Part shown: positions 24,830 to 34,302 of the stretch, in pieces
Layout of the letters: every line of letters begins with the position of its first letter
Position numbering within the stretch: the first letter of the stretch is position 1
From: Yoonia sp. BS5-3
GTDB lineage: Bacteria > Pseudomonadota > Alphaproteobacteria > Rhodobacterales > Rhodobacteraceae
Direction: 5' to 3'
DNA length: 64,000 nt
Assembly: GCF_038069655.2 (NCBI RefSeq)
Contig: NZ_CP150951.2
Coordinates: 372,001 to 436,000, forward strand
The notes under the pieces: model-generated
What the model was told of the DNA's origin: nothing
The model's database searches: none
Seen by the model: only the letters and a program-made list of their open reading frames with translations
Program-made: the position numbers and the translations under genes

Positions 24830-25342
24830 GTGAAGTGGCTACTTGCACCCGCCTTTGTGGCGCTCAGCTCAACCATCGCCCTGGCTGGCGATCAATATGT
24901 TGACGAAACCGGCTTTGCCGTCTCTGGCTACGACGTTGTGGCCTATTTCGATCTGGCACAATCGCCCGTTGGCACCGCGCAACCCGAAGCGGTCCCCGGC
25001 AATGCCGATATCACGGCCGAATATAATGGCGCGACGTTCGCCTTTTCGACCGAAGAAAACCGTGATGCATTCCTGGCAAACCCTGCCCGTTTTGCACCTG
25101 CCTATGACGGGCACTGCGCCTACGGCGTCTCGCGCGGCGGCAAGGTTCCAGCAAACCCCAACCTGTGGCGGATCGTGGATGACACGCTATATCTGAACAT
25201 TACCAAAAATGTGGTTGGGTTCTGGGAAGAAGACATTCCCGGCAACATCACCCTTGCCGAAGGCAACTGGGGTGGGATCGAACCTGACCCGGCATCAGAA
25301 AACACCATTCCCAGCTTTTCTTCCACGGCACCTTTGAACTAG
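24830..25342 (+). CDS. Exported YHS domain protein
   Basis: A 170-residue protein with a signal peptide (MKWLLAPAFVALSSTIALA) and a YHS-type domain. Family marks are the GYDVVAYF motif at about residues 33-40, FSTEENRDAFLANPARFAPAYDGHCAYGVSRGGKVP, and PNLWRIVDDTLYLN. YHS proteins are thought to bind metals, and this exported group is often found beside oxidative-stress or sulfur-handling genes. The start is GTG 24830, behind a strong AAAGGAG. Confidence 0.87.
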   Translation: MKWLLAPAFVALSSTIALAGDQYVDETGFAVSGYDVVAYFDLAQSPVGTAQPEAVPGNADITAEYNGATFAFSTEENRDAFLANPARFAPAYDGHCAYGVSRGGKVPANPNLWRIVDDTLYLNITKNVVGFWEEDIPGNITLAEGNWGGIEPDPASENTIPSFSSTAPLN

Positions 25343-25351
25343 GCTGCCATT

Positions 25352-25801
25352 ATGATGCTTCCACGCCGATCGTTTCTCGCCCTTGGCGGTACTGCAACTG
25401 TCGGCGTGGGGGGCTACGCGGTCTTCCGCTTTTCCTTTGCAAGGGCAGAGACTGCAGCCATACTCACCCCGCCCGAGGCACTTATCGCCGCAACGGCGGG
25501 GGATATCCTGCTTGTCGATATCCGCCGCCCGGATGAATGGCAACAGACAGGCATTGCCGCACCCGCGCATCCTATTGATATGCGCGACGACGACTTTCTA
25601 GATCAGTTACGCACGCTTCGCACAGCGACAACACAGCCCATTGCCGTCATATGCGCCCGGGGCGTTCGCTCGGCCCGGCTGACGCGGCGCCTGGAAGAGG
25701 CGCAGCTTGGGCCCATCATTGATATTCCCGAGGGCATGCTTGGCTCGGTCGCCGGCCCCGGTTGGCTGGAACGGGGGCTTCCCACGCGAAAGGTGGATTA
25801 A
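25352..25801 (+). CDS. Exported rhodanese-like protein (Tat signal)
   Basis: A 149-residue protein with a twin-arginine-type leader (PRRSFLALGGTATVGVGG) and one rhodanese domain. The active-site loop reads VICARGVRSAR (Cys about 112), preceded by the LLVDIRRPDEW entry motif. Rhodaneses transfer sulfane sulfur or bind oxyanions. It starts 9 bp after the YHS gene stop and overlaps the next gene by one base, so the three exported proteins form an operon. Confidence 0.88.
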   Translation: MMLPRRSFLALGGTATVGVGGYAVFRFSFARAETAAILTPPEALIAATAGDILLVDIRRPDEWQQTGIAAPAHPIDMRDDDFLDQLRTLRTATTQPIAVICARGVRSARLTRRLEEAQLGPIIDIPEGMLGSVAGPGWLERGLPTRKVD

Positions 25802-26634
25802 TGCGCAATTTCATTGCCGGAATCATCGCCGCGATCGGGTTTGGCACAACGGCGCAGGCCTGTTCTATCGACACGGCCTGCTCGGTCGGCGCCCGCGATT
25901 ATTACATCGCGATGCCCGAACAAACGGGCGAGCCCGTCCCTGCCGTTGTCTATTTGCATGGGGCCGGCGGCAGCGGCGCAGGCGCATTACGTAACCGCAC
26001 CATGGTATCAGCTTTTAACGCGCGTGGCTTTGCGGTGATTGCACCTGATGGGGTAGCGCGCGCCGGGCGTAATGGGCGCGGCTGGGGGTTTCATCCCAGC
26101 TCTGGCAGGCAGATGGATGAGGTCGCTTTTCTGATCGCGGTCCGGGATGATGCAATCGCCCGGTTTGGGCTTGATACGGATCAGATCGTGCTGGGCGGTT
26201 TTTCCATCGGTGGCTCGATGGCCGCTTATACGGCCTGCCTCGCACCGGATGCGTTTTCAGCCTATGCGCCCATGGGCGGCAATTTCTGGCGGCCACATCC
26301 GGTGGAATGTGAAGGGCCTGTGCGCCTTTTACACACCCATGGTTGGACCGATGGCACCGTCCCGCTTGAAGGGCGGGTTTTGAACAATGTGCCTGCAAAT
26401 GATCCGGGTGCACGGGCGCAGGGCGATGTCTTTCATGCCATGTCGATCTGGCGCGAAACCAATGAATGCATGTATCTTAAGGCCGATCGCTTTGTCACCG
26501 AAGGCGCATTCTGGCGTCGCATCTGGGACAGATGTGCAGATGGTACGGCCTTGGAATTGGCGATTTTCCCAGGTGGGCACCGTGTCCCGCAAGGCTGGGC
26601 AGATCTGGTTGTTGATTGGTTTGAGGACCTCTGA
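25801..26634 (+). CDS. Exported PHB-depolymerase-like esterase
   Basis: A 277-residue alpha/beta hydrolase with a signal peptide (about 20 residues, ending TTAQA before C). It resembles the LpqC/PHB depolymerase family: the oxyanion motif VYLHGAGGSG, nucleophile elbow GGFSIGGSMA, acid in HTHGWTDGTVP and histidine in FPGGHRVPQGW. Cysteines could form disulfides in the periplasm (CSIDTAC; CLA; VEC; NEC; DRC). Function could be ester cleavage of short polyesters or feruloyl-type esters. Start codon overlaps the rhodanese stop (TAATG). Confidence 0.87.
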   Translation: MRNFIAGIIAAIGFGTTAQACSIDTACSVGARDYYIAMPEQTGEPVPAVVYLHGAGGSGAGALRNRTMVSAFNARGFAVIAPDGVARAGRNGRGWGFHPSSGRQMDEVAFLIAVRDDAIARFGLDTDQIVLGGFSIGGSMAAYTACLAPDAFSAYAPMGGNFWRPHPVECEGPVRLLHTHGWTDGTVPLEGRVLNNVPANDPGARAQGDVFHAMSIWRETNECMYLKADRFVTEGAFWRRIWDRCADGTALELAIFPGGHRVPQGWADLVVDWFEDL

Positions 26635-26924
26635 TGCTTGTGATTGCGATATCTGTCGTAGGCGGCGTGCTTGGTGCATGCCTTCCGCTGCGCTGGGGGC
26701 TGATTGGCTTTCTTAGCAGCGTCTTTTTGCTGTTTGCCCTGCAGGCCGGGATCAACGTGGCTGGCGGCTTTGCCGGTGCCTCGATTGAGGAAAGCCTGCT
26801 GTTGTTTAACGGCTCATACCTGTCTTATCTGGGGTTTAACCTGCAGATCACATATCGGGCCTTCACCGGGCCAATTCTGGCCCTGACCATCCCTTTCATA
26901 TTCCGCCTATTCCGCCGCGATTGA
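26634..26924 (+). CDS. Small membrane protein of unknown function
   Basis: A 96-residue hydrophobic protein with three likely membrane segments (about residues 3-22, 25-48, 72-92). No family recognised. Its ATG overlaps the esterase stop (tgATG), so it is the last gene of that operon. Its 3' end overlaps the convergent opgH 3' end by 18 bp. Confidence 0.7.
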   Translation: MLVIAISVVGGVLGACLPLRWGLIGFLSSVFLLFALQAGINVAGGFAGASIEESLLLFNGSYLSYLGFNLQITYRAFTGPILALTIPFIFRLFRRD

Positions 26925-28799
26925 CCCTGGCCCAGCAGGCCGGTCCAGCAGGATCGCCTTCATCCAAGCCCGCTCGCGCCTGGCCAGTTTGACGATCTTG
27001 GGTTCAATCAATGTATGCGGGGTATCAAGCCGAATAACGCGCGATGCGGCATTCGCGACCGGTACCGAACTGAGCCTGGACAGCGGCACCGCAGCCGCCA
27101 GACTGATCGCGATGGGCAGGATCAGCAGCGACACATCCGCAAAGATCACACCGCCCAGCAGCGCGGTGCCGAACACCGTCTCAATCCAGTGAAAGCGCAA
27201 GCTGGCCCACCAGCCATAACCACCACTGCCGCGGTTTTGCGGGGACCACCCACCGCCCAGCCCCAGCAGCGCATGGAAGGTAGCAATCGTGTGCTGGACC
27301 ATCATGATCGGCGCGTAAAGGACAGCTAGGAACAGCTCAATCATGATCGACCCGATATAGACCCGGCGCGATCCATATGCGGTCCGGGTGCGTGGCTGCA
27401 GGCCAAAAATGACGGCGCCGGCGATCTTCGGGAAAAGCAGCATGCCATAAACAAATAGCAAAAAGAACCAGGCCATATTCGTGGTCGCTTCGGGCCAGAT
27501 CGGCATCAAAGGATTGGCCTGCGAAAAATAGCCGACCGCGCTGTCATCACGGACGCTGACAAAGGCCCAAAGGACAATGGCCGCCAGCCAGGCAGGCGAC
27601 ATCAAGAAGGCCAAGGCACCCTGCAACAAATGCACGCGCGATATCATGTGAAAGCCCCGCGCGGCCAGAATACGCAGATGCTGCATATTACCGTGACACC
27701 AGCGCCGGTCACGCAGCGCGTAATCGATCAGGGTCTGCGGGGTCTCTTCATAGCTGCCGGTCACGCGGGGCAACAAACGCACCGCCCAGCCCGCACGGCG
27801 CAGCATTCCGGCCTCAACAAAGTCATGGCTGAGCAACAATTGCGAGGTCCCGCGCCATCCGCGCAAATATGGCAACCGGGCGCTTTCGGCAAAAGCGCGG
27901 GTGCGGATGATTGCGTTATGCCCCCAATAATTACCCTCTTGCTGGGACCAGCTGGACAGGCCTTCGGCAACCAGCCAGCCATAGACCGAATTGGAAAACT
28001 GCTGCACACGGCCAAACAGGGTCTCGGCGCCAATCAGCATCGGGCGGCTTTGGATCAAACCGGCCGAGGGATCAGCGGCCAAAGCACTGGCCAAATGGCG
28101 GATGGCGCGGCCGCTCATCAGACTGTCAGCATCCAAAACCAGCATGGCGTCATAAGCGGCGCCCCAATTCTCAATCCAATCGGCGATATTGCCGACTTTC
28201 TTGTCGGTATTTTCGCTGCGGCGGCGATAGTGGACCTCAATACTGCCAGCCATGTCACGTTTGAGCGCGGCGAAAGCGCGCTCTTCCAAGGCGGCGATGT
28301 CAGGATCGCGTGTATCGGACAGAATGAACAGACTATAGCGCCCGGCGCCCGGACCATTGGCCAACTCGCGCAGCATGGCCGAAGCATTGCCGAACACATC
28401 CCAGGGCGGTTCATTATAGACGGGCACCAACAGGGCCACATCCATCTGGATCTGCGCGGGATCATGGCGCATCACCCTGCCCCGGGTCAGCATGAAACTG
28501 ACCAGACCAAGACAGGCCGTCGTGACCGAAAAGATCAGCCAAAGCGACGTCAGCGCGACCAGCGCGACGACCGCCGCGTCGACCTTGGACACACCACCCT
28601 GGCTTAGATATTGGATCAGCCAATAACAAATCATCGCGCTCAGCACGATTGTCGGACCAAAAGCCGCCAGACGCCACAGGCGCACACCGGTCCGGCCAGG
28701 CGAGGCCCCGATATCACGCTTATGGGTGACCTTCGAAAAGGTCTGCGGCGACATCGCAAGCGGCGCGCGCGCAGGCATATCAGCGGCGGCATAAGGCAT
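26907..28799 (-). CDS. opgH: Glucans biosynthesis glucosyltransferase OpgH
   Basis: A 630-residue inner-membrane GT2 glucosyltransferase that builds the beta-1,2-linked backbone of osmoregulated periplasmic glucans from UDP-glucose. Visible features are two N-terminal membrane segments, the GT2 domain with VPVYNEPPWDVFGNASAML, the catalytic DADS in LVLDADSLM, the RDRRWCHGNMQH motif (QxxRW equivalent), and several C-terminal membrane helices. The start at ATG 28799 overlaps the opgG stop (TAATG) and follows GGTGGA. It is somewhat shorter than enterobacterial OpgH (about 850), as usual in this group. Confidence 0.94.
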   Translation of the reverse strand: MPYAAADMPARAPLAMSPQTFSKVTHKRDIGASPGRTGVRLWRLAAFGPTIVLSAMICYWLIQYLSQGGVSKVDAAVVALVALTSLWLIFSVTTACLGLVSFMLTRGRVMRHDPAQIQMDVALLVPVYNEPPWDVFGNASAMLRELANGPGAGRYSLFILSDTRDPDIAALEERAFAALKRDMAGSIEVHYRRRSENTDKKVGNIADWIENWGAAYDAMLVLDADSLMSGRAIRHLASALAADPSAGLIQSRPMLIGAETLFGRVQQFSNSVYGWLVAEGLSSWSQQEGNYWGHNAIIRTRAFAESARLPYLRGWRGTSQLLLSHDFVEAGMLRRAGWAVRLLPRVTGSYEETPQTLIDYALRDRRWCHGNMQHLRILAARGFHMISRVHLLQGALAFLMSPAWLAAIVLWAFVSVRDDSAVGYFSQANPLMPIWPEATTNMAWFFLLFVYGMLLFPKIAGAVIFGLQPRTRTAYGSRRVYIGSIMIELFLAVLYAPIMMVQHTIATFHALLGLGGGWSPQNRGSGGYGWWASLRFHWIETVFGTALLGGVIFADVSLLILPIAISLAAAVPLSRLSSVPVANAASRVIRLDTPHTLIEPKIVKLARRERAWMKAILLDRPAGPGSIAAE

Positions 28800-30322
28800 T
28801 ATGCGGTCCACCGGTAGAGCCACACTTCGCTCAGCGGGGCGCCGTTCAGACGCAGCTGGGCGCGGAATTCGATCTGGGTCTCTTCGCCGGGTTCAAACTT
28901 GAACGCCAGACGCGGGCCGTTGGTTTCAGGGTTGCGCTGCAACACGCCCGATGACACCTCACCGGCGCTGCCTTGGACAACGATGTCCACCTCGCTCAAG
29001 TCTTCTGGTACCGCCTCGCCTGCGGCAAAATCAATCAGCACGATCGTGCCGCGATTTTCAAAGGCCGAGCCGATCATCGTATTCAGGACAATCAGCCCCT
29101 CACCGTAATTGACCTCTTCGCCCCAAGTCAGGCGATAGGAATAAGTGGCCTGGGCCCCGGCCTGCACCCCATTGGCGGGACGCCAATAGCAGACGATATT
29201 GTCAAAAATCTCAGACGGTGTCGGTATTTCGATCAGCGCGACCGACCCGCGACCCCAATCGCCTTTGGGTTCGATCCAGACACCGGGGCGGCGATGATAA
29301 AGCGCCTCCAGATCCGCAAAATCGCTGTATTCGCGGGCGCGCTGCATCAGCCCGAACCCTTTGGGATTGTTATCGACAAAGGCACTGATTTGCAGATTGG
29401 TTGGGTTGGCCAATGGGCGCCAAATCGTCTCGCCCGCGCCATTCATGATCTGCAGACCGTCTGAATCATGCACTGCCGGGCGGAAATCGGTAAACCGATG
29501 CCGGTTTGTCTGATCATATTGAAACATCGACGTCAGAGGCGCGATACCGACATTATCGATATCACGACGGGGGAACAGATGCGCTGTTACGTCCATGGTC
29601 AAAGGACTGCCGGGCGTGATCTCAAACCGGTAGGCCCCTGCACAGCTGGGGCCATCCAAAAGCGCATGCAGCACAAAAGTCGTGGCGCCCGGGCTTGGTT
29701 TTTCCAGCCAGAAAGACCGGAAATCGGGAAATTCTTCGCCATCGGGGCTGGCCGTATCAATCGCAAGCCCGCGTGCCGACAGCCCATAAATATTGCCCGT
29801 GCCAATCGCGCGGAAATAGCTGGCACCCTGAAAAACAGCAAATTCCTGATAAATTCCCTGTTTTTCCAGCTCGGCGCGCAGACGCAATCCTGAATAGCCC
29901 AGCGTGTCATCCTGCGGCAAATCAGGGAATTTGTCGGTCGTGTCGAAAACACCAAAATCAAAGCGCAAAGGACGCGCTTCGCCATTTTCGACAACCGAAA
30001 TGTCAATCGGGAAAGGAAAATAAAGCCCGGGCGCAAACACATCCATGCGCAGCGGGGTTTCATCCTGATTTTGCCAAAGCGCGTTGCGGCCATCAAACCA
30101 GATGGTCTGATAATCCTCAAAGCTGATATTGGTCCATTCCTCGGGAATGCGCGCGCGCGGCTGGAAATCATGATCGGCCAGCATCCGGGCGAGATCGATC
30201 ACATCATCAGGATTGAACGGAACACCGGGATCGGTCTGCAAACCCGGCTCTTCCTGGGTCTGCGCAAAGGCAGGGGTTCCCACCAAGGCCGCAAGACTGG
30301 CTACAAATTCACGCCGCAGCAT
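28799..30322 (-). CDS. opgG: Periplasmic glucan biosynthesis protein OpgG
   Basis: A 507-residue exported MdoG/OpgG-family protein, needed for branching and release of periplasmic glucans. The signal peptide is LRREFVASLAALVGTPAFAQ, with a twin-arginine-like RR. Family patterns include FDVFAPGLYFPFPIDI, SYFRAIGTGNIYGLSARGLAIDTA, FREFWLEKP-like FRSFWLEKP and WGRGSVALIEIPTP. ATG 30322 follows AAGGAGG. It overlaps opgC by 14 bp and opgH by one, forming an opgCGH operon. Confidence 0.95.
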   Translation of the reverse strand: MLRREFVASLAALVGTPAFAQTQEEPGLQTDPGVPFNPDDVIDLARMLADHDFQPRARIPEEWTNISFEDYQTIWFDGRNALWQNQDETPLRMDVFAPGLYFPFPIDISVVENGEARPLRFDFGVFDTTDKFPDLPQDDTLGYSGLRLRAELEKQGIYQEFAVFQGASYFRAIGTGNIYGLSARGLAIDTASPDGEEFPDFRSFWLEKPSPGATTFVLHALLDGPSCAGAYRFEITPGSPLTMDVTAHLFPRRDIDNVGIAPLTSMFQYDQTNRHRFTDFRPAVHDSDGLQIMNGAGETIWRPLANPTNLQISAFVDNNPKGFGLMQRAREYSDFADLEALYHRRPGVWIEPKGDWGRGSVALIEIPTPSEIFDNIVCYWRPANGVQAGAQATYSYRLTWGEEVNYGEGLIVLNTMIGSAFENRGTIVLIDFAAGEAVPEDLSEVDIVVQGSAGEVSSGVLQRNPETNGPRLAFKFEPGEETQIEFRAQLRLNGAPLSEVWLYRWTA

Positions 30323-31589
30323 TGCTCTGCCTCCTTGTTTTCCATGGTTGGGATTTAAACCAAGCCGCCAGATAGGCAATGCCGATGATCGCAGCAAATC
30401 CGATTGCGTTGACCAGAACCATCGTGGCATGCGAACGCCCCATCAGGTCAAACATCACGCCCATCAGCCGGGCGAAGAACATCGAGAAGACAAAGACAGC
30501 AAGCGATTGCTGACCCACTTTCATGATAACCGCCAGCACCATGGCCCAGATTTGCGCGCCGATACCGCCGCCCTCACGGGCCCTGATCCGCGCGCCCATT
30601 GGACCGGCCAAAAACCAGGCCACATAGGCCAGCGCAAGGAATTGGACGTAACGCAAAATCCCGAAATCGGATTTGAAGAACAGCGCCGAATTTGCACTGC
30701 GCCAATCGCGGGCCCAATCCAGATCCAATTCGCGCGTGCCGATATTGGACAGCGGAATATTCGCCAACACGACAGCCAGCGCGACCAGAAACAACCACCC
30801 CGCGCGCGGCGGCGCGGGCAGCCAGCGCATCATAAAGGCAAAGCCGGTGAAGAAGACCAGCTGCCAGCCGAACGGGTTAAAGAACCATGTGCGCTCTGAC
30901 CAGGGCTCGGCCGGGAAATCAAGGGCGAAGGCCTCGAGCCCGATCATTTCCAAAATGCGGCCCTGCGCGAAGGCCCACAGGATGAACATCGCCGCAAAGA
31001 CCAGCCCGACATGGGCGCGCGACAACAAGACCATCAGCGGCAGCATCGCCAGAATGACCAGATACATCGGCAAAATGTCAAAGTAATTGGGCACATATGT
31101 CAGGGTCAAAAGCCCCAAAAGGTTGGTCTGCGCGTTGTTGAAAAACGGATGCAGGTTCAACTGCCCAACATAATCGCGCCCATCGGGGAAGATGCCGTTT
31201 AGCGCGACCATCGTGGCCGCAATGGCAAAGAACAGGGCGATATGCGCCCAATAGACCTGCCAGGTCCGAAAAGCCACGCGCGCGGTGCCCATCCACATGC
31301 CCCGCTTGGCAAACACAGCGCCAAAAGCGATGGCCGATGCCATGCCCGAACAGAATACGAAAATCTCGGTCGCGTCCGAAAAGCCCCATCGGGCCGGAAT
31401 CCAACGTGTGACCCAATTGCCGGGTGTATGCGCGATCAGGATGATAAACATCGCAATCCCGCGAAAGAAATCCAGCCGCACATCGCGCGTTGTTGCCGCC
31501 GGTTTGGCGGCGGCTGCGGAATGTGGCGTAGTCGCAGTCGTTGCGCCATGGGGCGCTGCGGTCCCTGCTGCTAAAGTCGTGGTCTGCAC
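30309..31589 (-). CDS. opgC: OpgC-type membrane acyltransferase (glucan succinyl transfer)
   Basis: A 426-residue polytopic protein (about ten membrane helices) of the OpgC_C family, which substitutes periplasmic glucans with succinyl groups. The N-terminal RLDFFRGIAMFIILIAHTPGNW is the typical first helix of this acyltransferase-3-like group. A low-complexity Ala/Thr-rich tail (residues 1-35) precedes it. Being first in the opgCGH run supports the glucan role; the exact acyl donor is not visible. Confidence 0.9.
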   Translation of the reverse strand: MQTTTLAAGTAAPHGATTATTPHSAAAAKPAATTRDVRLDFFRGIAMFIILIAHTPGNWVTRWIPARWGFSDATEIFVFCSGMASAIAFGAVFAKRGMWMGTARVAFRTWQVYWAHIALFFAIAATMVALNGIFPDGRDYVGQLNLHPFFNNAQTNLLGLLTLTYVPNYFDILPMYLVILAMLPLMVLLSRAHVGLVFAAMFILWAFAQGRILEMIGLEAFALDFPAEPWSERTWFFNPFGWQLVFFTGFAFMMRWLPAPPRAGWLFLVALAVVLANIPLSNIGTRELDLDWARDWRSANSALFFKSDFGILRYVQFLALAYVAWFLAGPMGARIRAREGGGIGAQIWAMVLAVIMKVGQQSLAVFVFSMFFARLMGVMFDLMGRSHATMVLVNAIGFAAIIGIAYLAAWFKSQPWKTRRQSNAAA

Positions 31590-31610
31590 CGTCTTGTCCT
31601 GATACCGATC

Positions 31611-32981
31611 TTATTCTGCTGCGGTCGATTGCGCGCCATAGCTGCGAAGCTGGCCAAGCTGCTGCATCCGCGATGCGGCAAAGCTGTCTTCACACCCGGC
31701 GCGCAATGCCGTCCGGGCGCGCAATAGCACCTCTGTCTCAGCAAGGCGACCCGCCCGCAATCCGGCCTCAATTGTCAGACGCTCAAAGACGTCGCGCTGC
31801 GCATGGCTACCGCCCATGGCCTGAAAATCAGGCTTTGCAGTGCTCAGATGGGCAAAGGCCTCGGCATAGTTTGCTTCGCCAAAAGCGGCCAGACCCGTTG
31901 CCGCAGCCTTGCCCGGCGACAACATCACCTGCGCCATATCGCCATCCTTGCGGGCATTCTGGGCGACTTGCGCGGTCAGCCGGTCCGTTGCATCCGCGCG
32001 GGTGTCGCCGATCAGGGCCAGCATGTAATGCATATCGGCAAAGGTCAGGCAGCCGTCATCGGTCCGGCTTTCGGCCAGATCGGCCAGCTCAACCCAGCGA
32101 TCACCGACATCGATCCCTTCCAGCTCAAGCCGCATCAAAAGCGAGCTGGCATTGGAAAAGTCGCGGTAATCATCGGTTTTTTCATCGCGGACCTTGCTGT
32201 CATACAGATCCAGAACCGTGGGAATGTCCCCTTGATCAAGATGCAAAAGGGCCTTGTGCCACCAGACGTGGAAGCGGAAATTGTTGCAATGGCTCCAGGC
32301 GGATAGATTGTTGTCAATCAGGCTGATCCCCTGATCCGTCCGGTGGGTCATGTCATAGACATGGGCAACCGCATGCAGACCCCAGGCGTCATCCTTGGCG
32401 AATTCCAAGCCGCGCAGACCGGCACGTTCAGCAGCCTCGTACTGGCCCATTTCCTCAAGGGCAAAGGCATGACAGCCCAGCACATAGCCATAAAGGGGAT
32501 GGGCCGGATCATGGGCAGGCAGAACCTGCTCAACCGCGTGCAGCATGCCGCGATTATCACCCAGCATAAAGCGAATACCATGGGACAGTTTCATGCTGAT
32601 CGTATCGGCCGGGTTCAGGCGCACGGCCTCTTCCATGCGGGTAATCGCAGCCGAAGGACGGCCTACCAGCCAATCATCAAGGGCAGCACACCACAAACAC
32701 TCGCGCTTTGTGGTGCCGCCAAGGGCCAAGGCACGGGCCGCTTCAACCTGTGCGGCCTGTGCTGGGGCAATCATCTCACTGCGGCCAAGCATCAAACAGG
32801 CCAACCCGCGCATGGCATGGCCCATGGCAAAGTCGGGCGCATGTTTGATCAATGCACCCAGATGATCACCGGTTGACTGACCATGTGACAACACACCCAG
32901 AATGACACCATTCCAAGCGTCCAAAGCGGGCGCGCTGTCCAAGCTCACCTGGCAAGTGCTGATATCTGTCAACATGTTCAT
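31611..32981 (-). CDS. Tetratricopeptide repeat protein (TTC38-like)
   Basis: A 456-residue soluble protein with helix-turn-helix repeats throughout, resembling the TTC38 family: YGYVLGCHAFALEEMGQYEAAERAGLRGLEFAKDDAWGLHAVAHVYDM in the middle, followed by WWHKALLHLDQGD. No catalytic motif. Function unknown; these are often labelled tetratricopeptide repeat protein in this family of bacteria. Start ATG 32981 follows AAAGGACG. It lies 21 bp upstream of opgC on the same strand. Confidence 0.85.
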   Translation of the reverse strand: MNMLTDISTCQVSLDSAPALDAWNGVILGVLSHGQSTGDHLGALIKHAPDFAMGHAMRGLACLMLGRSEMIAPAQAAQVEAARALALGGTTKRECLWCAALDDWLVGRPSAAITRMEEAVRLNPADTISMKLSHGIRFMLGDNRGMLHAVEQVLPAHDPAHPLYGYVLGCHAFALEEMGQYEAAERAGLRGLEFAKDDAWGLHAVAHVYDMTHRTDQGISLIDNNLSAWSHCNNFRFHVWWHKALLHLDQGDIPTVLDLYDSKVRDEKTDDYRDFSNASSLLMRLELEGIDVGDRWVELADLAESRTDDGCLTFADMHYMLALIGDTRADATDRLTAQVAQNARKDGDMAQVMLSPGKAAATGLAAFGEANYAEAFAHLSTAKPDFQAMGGSHAQRDVFERLTIEAGLRAGRLAETEVLLRARTALRAGCEDSFAASRMQQLGQLRSYGAQSTAAE

Positions 32982-33084
32982 CGTCCTTTGACCAAAGCCG
33001 TTTTGATGGTCCATGTATAAAGGAACATCGATTACACAGGGATCACCCATCCGTCAGATCGCGAAAAGGTGAGGCGGGATGAAA

Positions 33085-34302
33085 CTATCGTGATGAGCGG
33101 CTTTTCGCATGTTGCGCCAGCAGCGCATCTATGACTGCGCTATCTGCACCAAAGCGGGGTGGAGATTTTGCATATTGAACAGGCGTTTCGGACAATTTGA
33201 GTGGATTCCCCAGCAATTCGACAAATCCAGGTGCCGCATCGGGCGCAGGAACCTTGACAACAGCCCCGCGCGCCTGTGCCTGTTCTGATCGCAGGGCCTG
33301 ATCAACCGTGTGAATTGGCCCGCAAGGCACGCCATTTTCCGCCAATGCGGTGATGATCTGATCTGCGGTTTTGGTTGCAAATGTTTCAGAAATCGCCTGT
33401 TCCAGCGGAACACGGTTCTGCAATCGCAGCGGATTTGTTGCAAAACGCGGGTCTTCAGCCAGGTCCTTGCGTGCAAAAATTCGGCAAAAGGCCTGAAATT
33501 GGGTATCATTTCCCACCGCAAGGATCAGATGGCCATCACTTGCTGCGAAAACATTATAGGGCGCAATATTTGGGTGGCCGTTGCCACGGCGTTCCGGGCG
33601 CTGGCCCGACGTCAGATAATTCGTGCCTTCATTAATTAGCCAGGCCATCTGGCTATCGACCAAAGACAGATCAATCTGCTGGCCTTGGCCGGTGGCCTCA
33701 GCATGGCGCAAAGCGGCCAACATGCCAACGGCGGCATACATGCCGCACATCACATCGGCGATGCCGACACCCACTTTCATGGGCGGGCCTTCCGGCGCAC
33801 CGGTCAACGACATGATCCCGCCATAGCCCTGCGCCATCAGGTCGTAACCCGGACGGTCCCGGTGCGGGCCGTCTTGCCCAAACCCCGAGATTGAGCAGTA
33901 CACAAGGCCCGGGTTCAACGCGCGCAGCGCCGGATAATCCAGCCCGTATTTTGCCAGACCGCCGGGTTTGTAATTTTCAATCAGGATCTGGGCTTGGCCC
34001 GCAATCCGCTTGACCAATACCTGCCCTTTCGGGGTCGACAAATCCGCCGCGACCGAGAATTTGTTGCGGTTTGCAGCCAGAAAATAGGCGCTTAGATCAC
34101 TGTCGCCATCGGGAACATCCACATAGGGCGGACCCCAGCTGCGGGTGTCGTCACCGCCGGTTTTTGGATTTTCAATCTTGATCACAGTGGCGCCCAAATC
34201 ACCCAAAAGCTGGGTCGCGGTCGGGCCTGCAAGGATCCGGCTCAGGTCCAGAACCAACACCCCCGCAAGGGCACCGGCATGGGGCGCGTCAGAATTTTCC
34301 AT
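33085..34302 (-). CDS. CaiB/BaiF family CoA-transferase
   Basis: A 405-residue class III CoA-transferase. Typical blocks are LVLDLSRILAGPTATQLLGDLGATVIKIE, NKFSVAADLSTPKG, ENYKPGGLAKYGLDY, ISGFGQDGPHRDRPGYDLMAQGYGGIMSLTG, and the catalytic Asp in VGVGIADVMCGMYA (about residue 179). Members move CoA between organic acids (formyl-CoA:oxalate, succinyl-CoA:itaconate and others); the substrate cannot be read here. The start overlaps the end of the ThDP enzyme by 14 bp, so the two act together in all likelihood. Downstream TPR and opg genes follow on the same strand. Confidence 0.9.
   Translation of the reverse strand: MENSDAPHAGALAGVLVLDLSRILAGPTATQLLGDLGATVIKIENPKTGGDDTRSWGPPYVDVPDGDSDLSAYFLAANRNKFSVAADLSTPKGQVLVKRIAGQAQILIENYKPGGLAKYGLDYPALRALNPGLVYCSISGFGQDGPHRDRPGYDLMAQGYGGIMSLTGAPEGPPMKVGVGIADVMCGMYAAVGMLAALRHAEATGQGQQIDLSLVDSQMAWLINEGTNYLTSGQRPERRGNGHPNIAPYNVFAASDGHLILAVGNDTQFQAFCRIFARKDLAEDPRFATNPLRLQNRVPLEQAISETFATKTADQIITALAENGVPCGPIHTVDQALRSEQAQARGAVVKVPAPDAAPGFVELLGNPLKLSETPVQYAKSPPRFGADSAVIDALLAQHAKSRSSR

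Noticed and set aside
27015..30899. Long forward-strand frames opposite opgH, opgG and opgC
   Set aside because: They mirror the reverse-strand genes in a G+C-rich genome; the opg proteins have clear family motifs.
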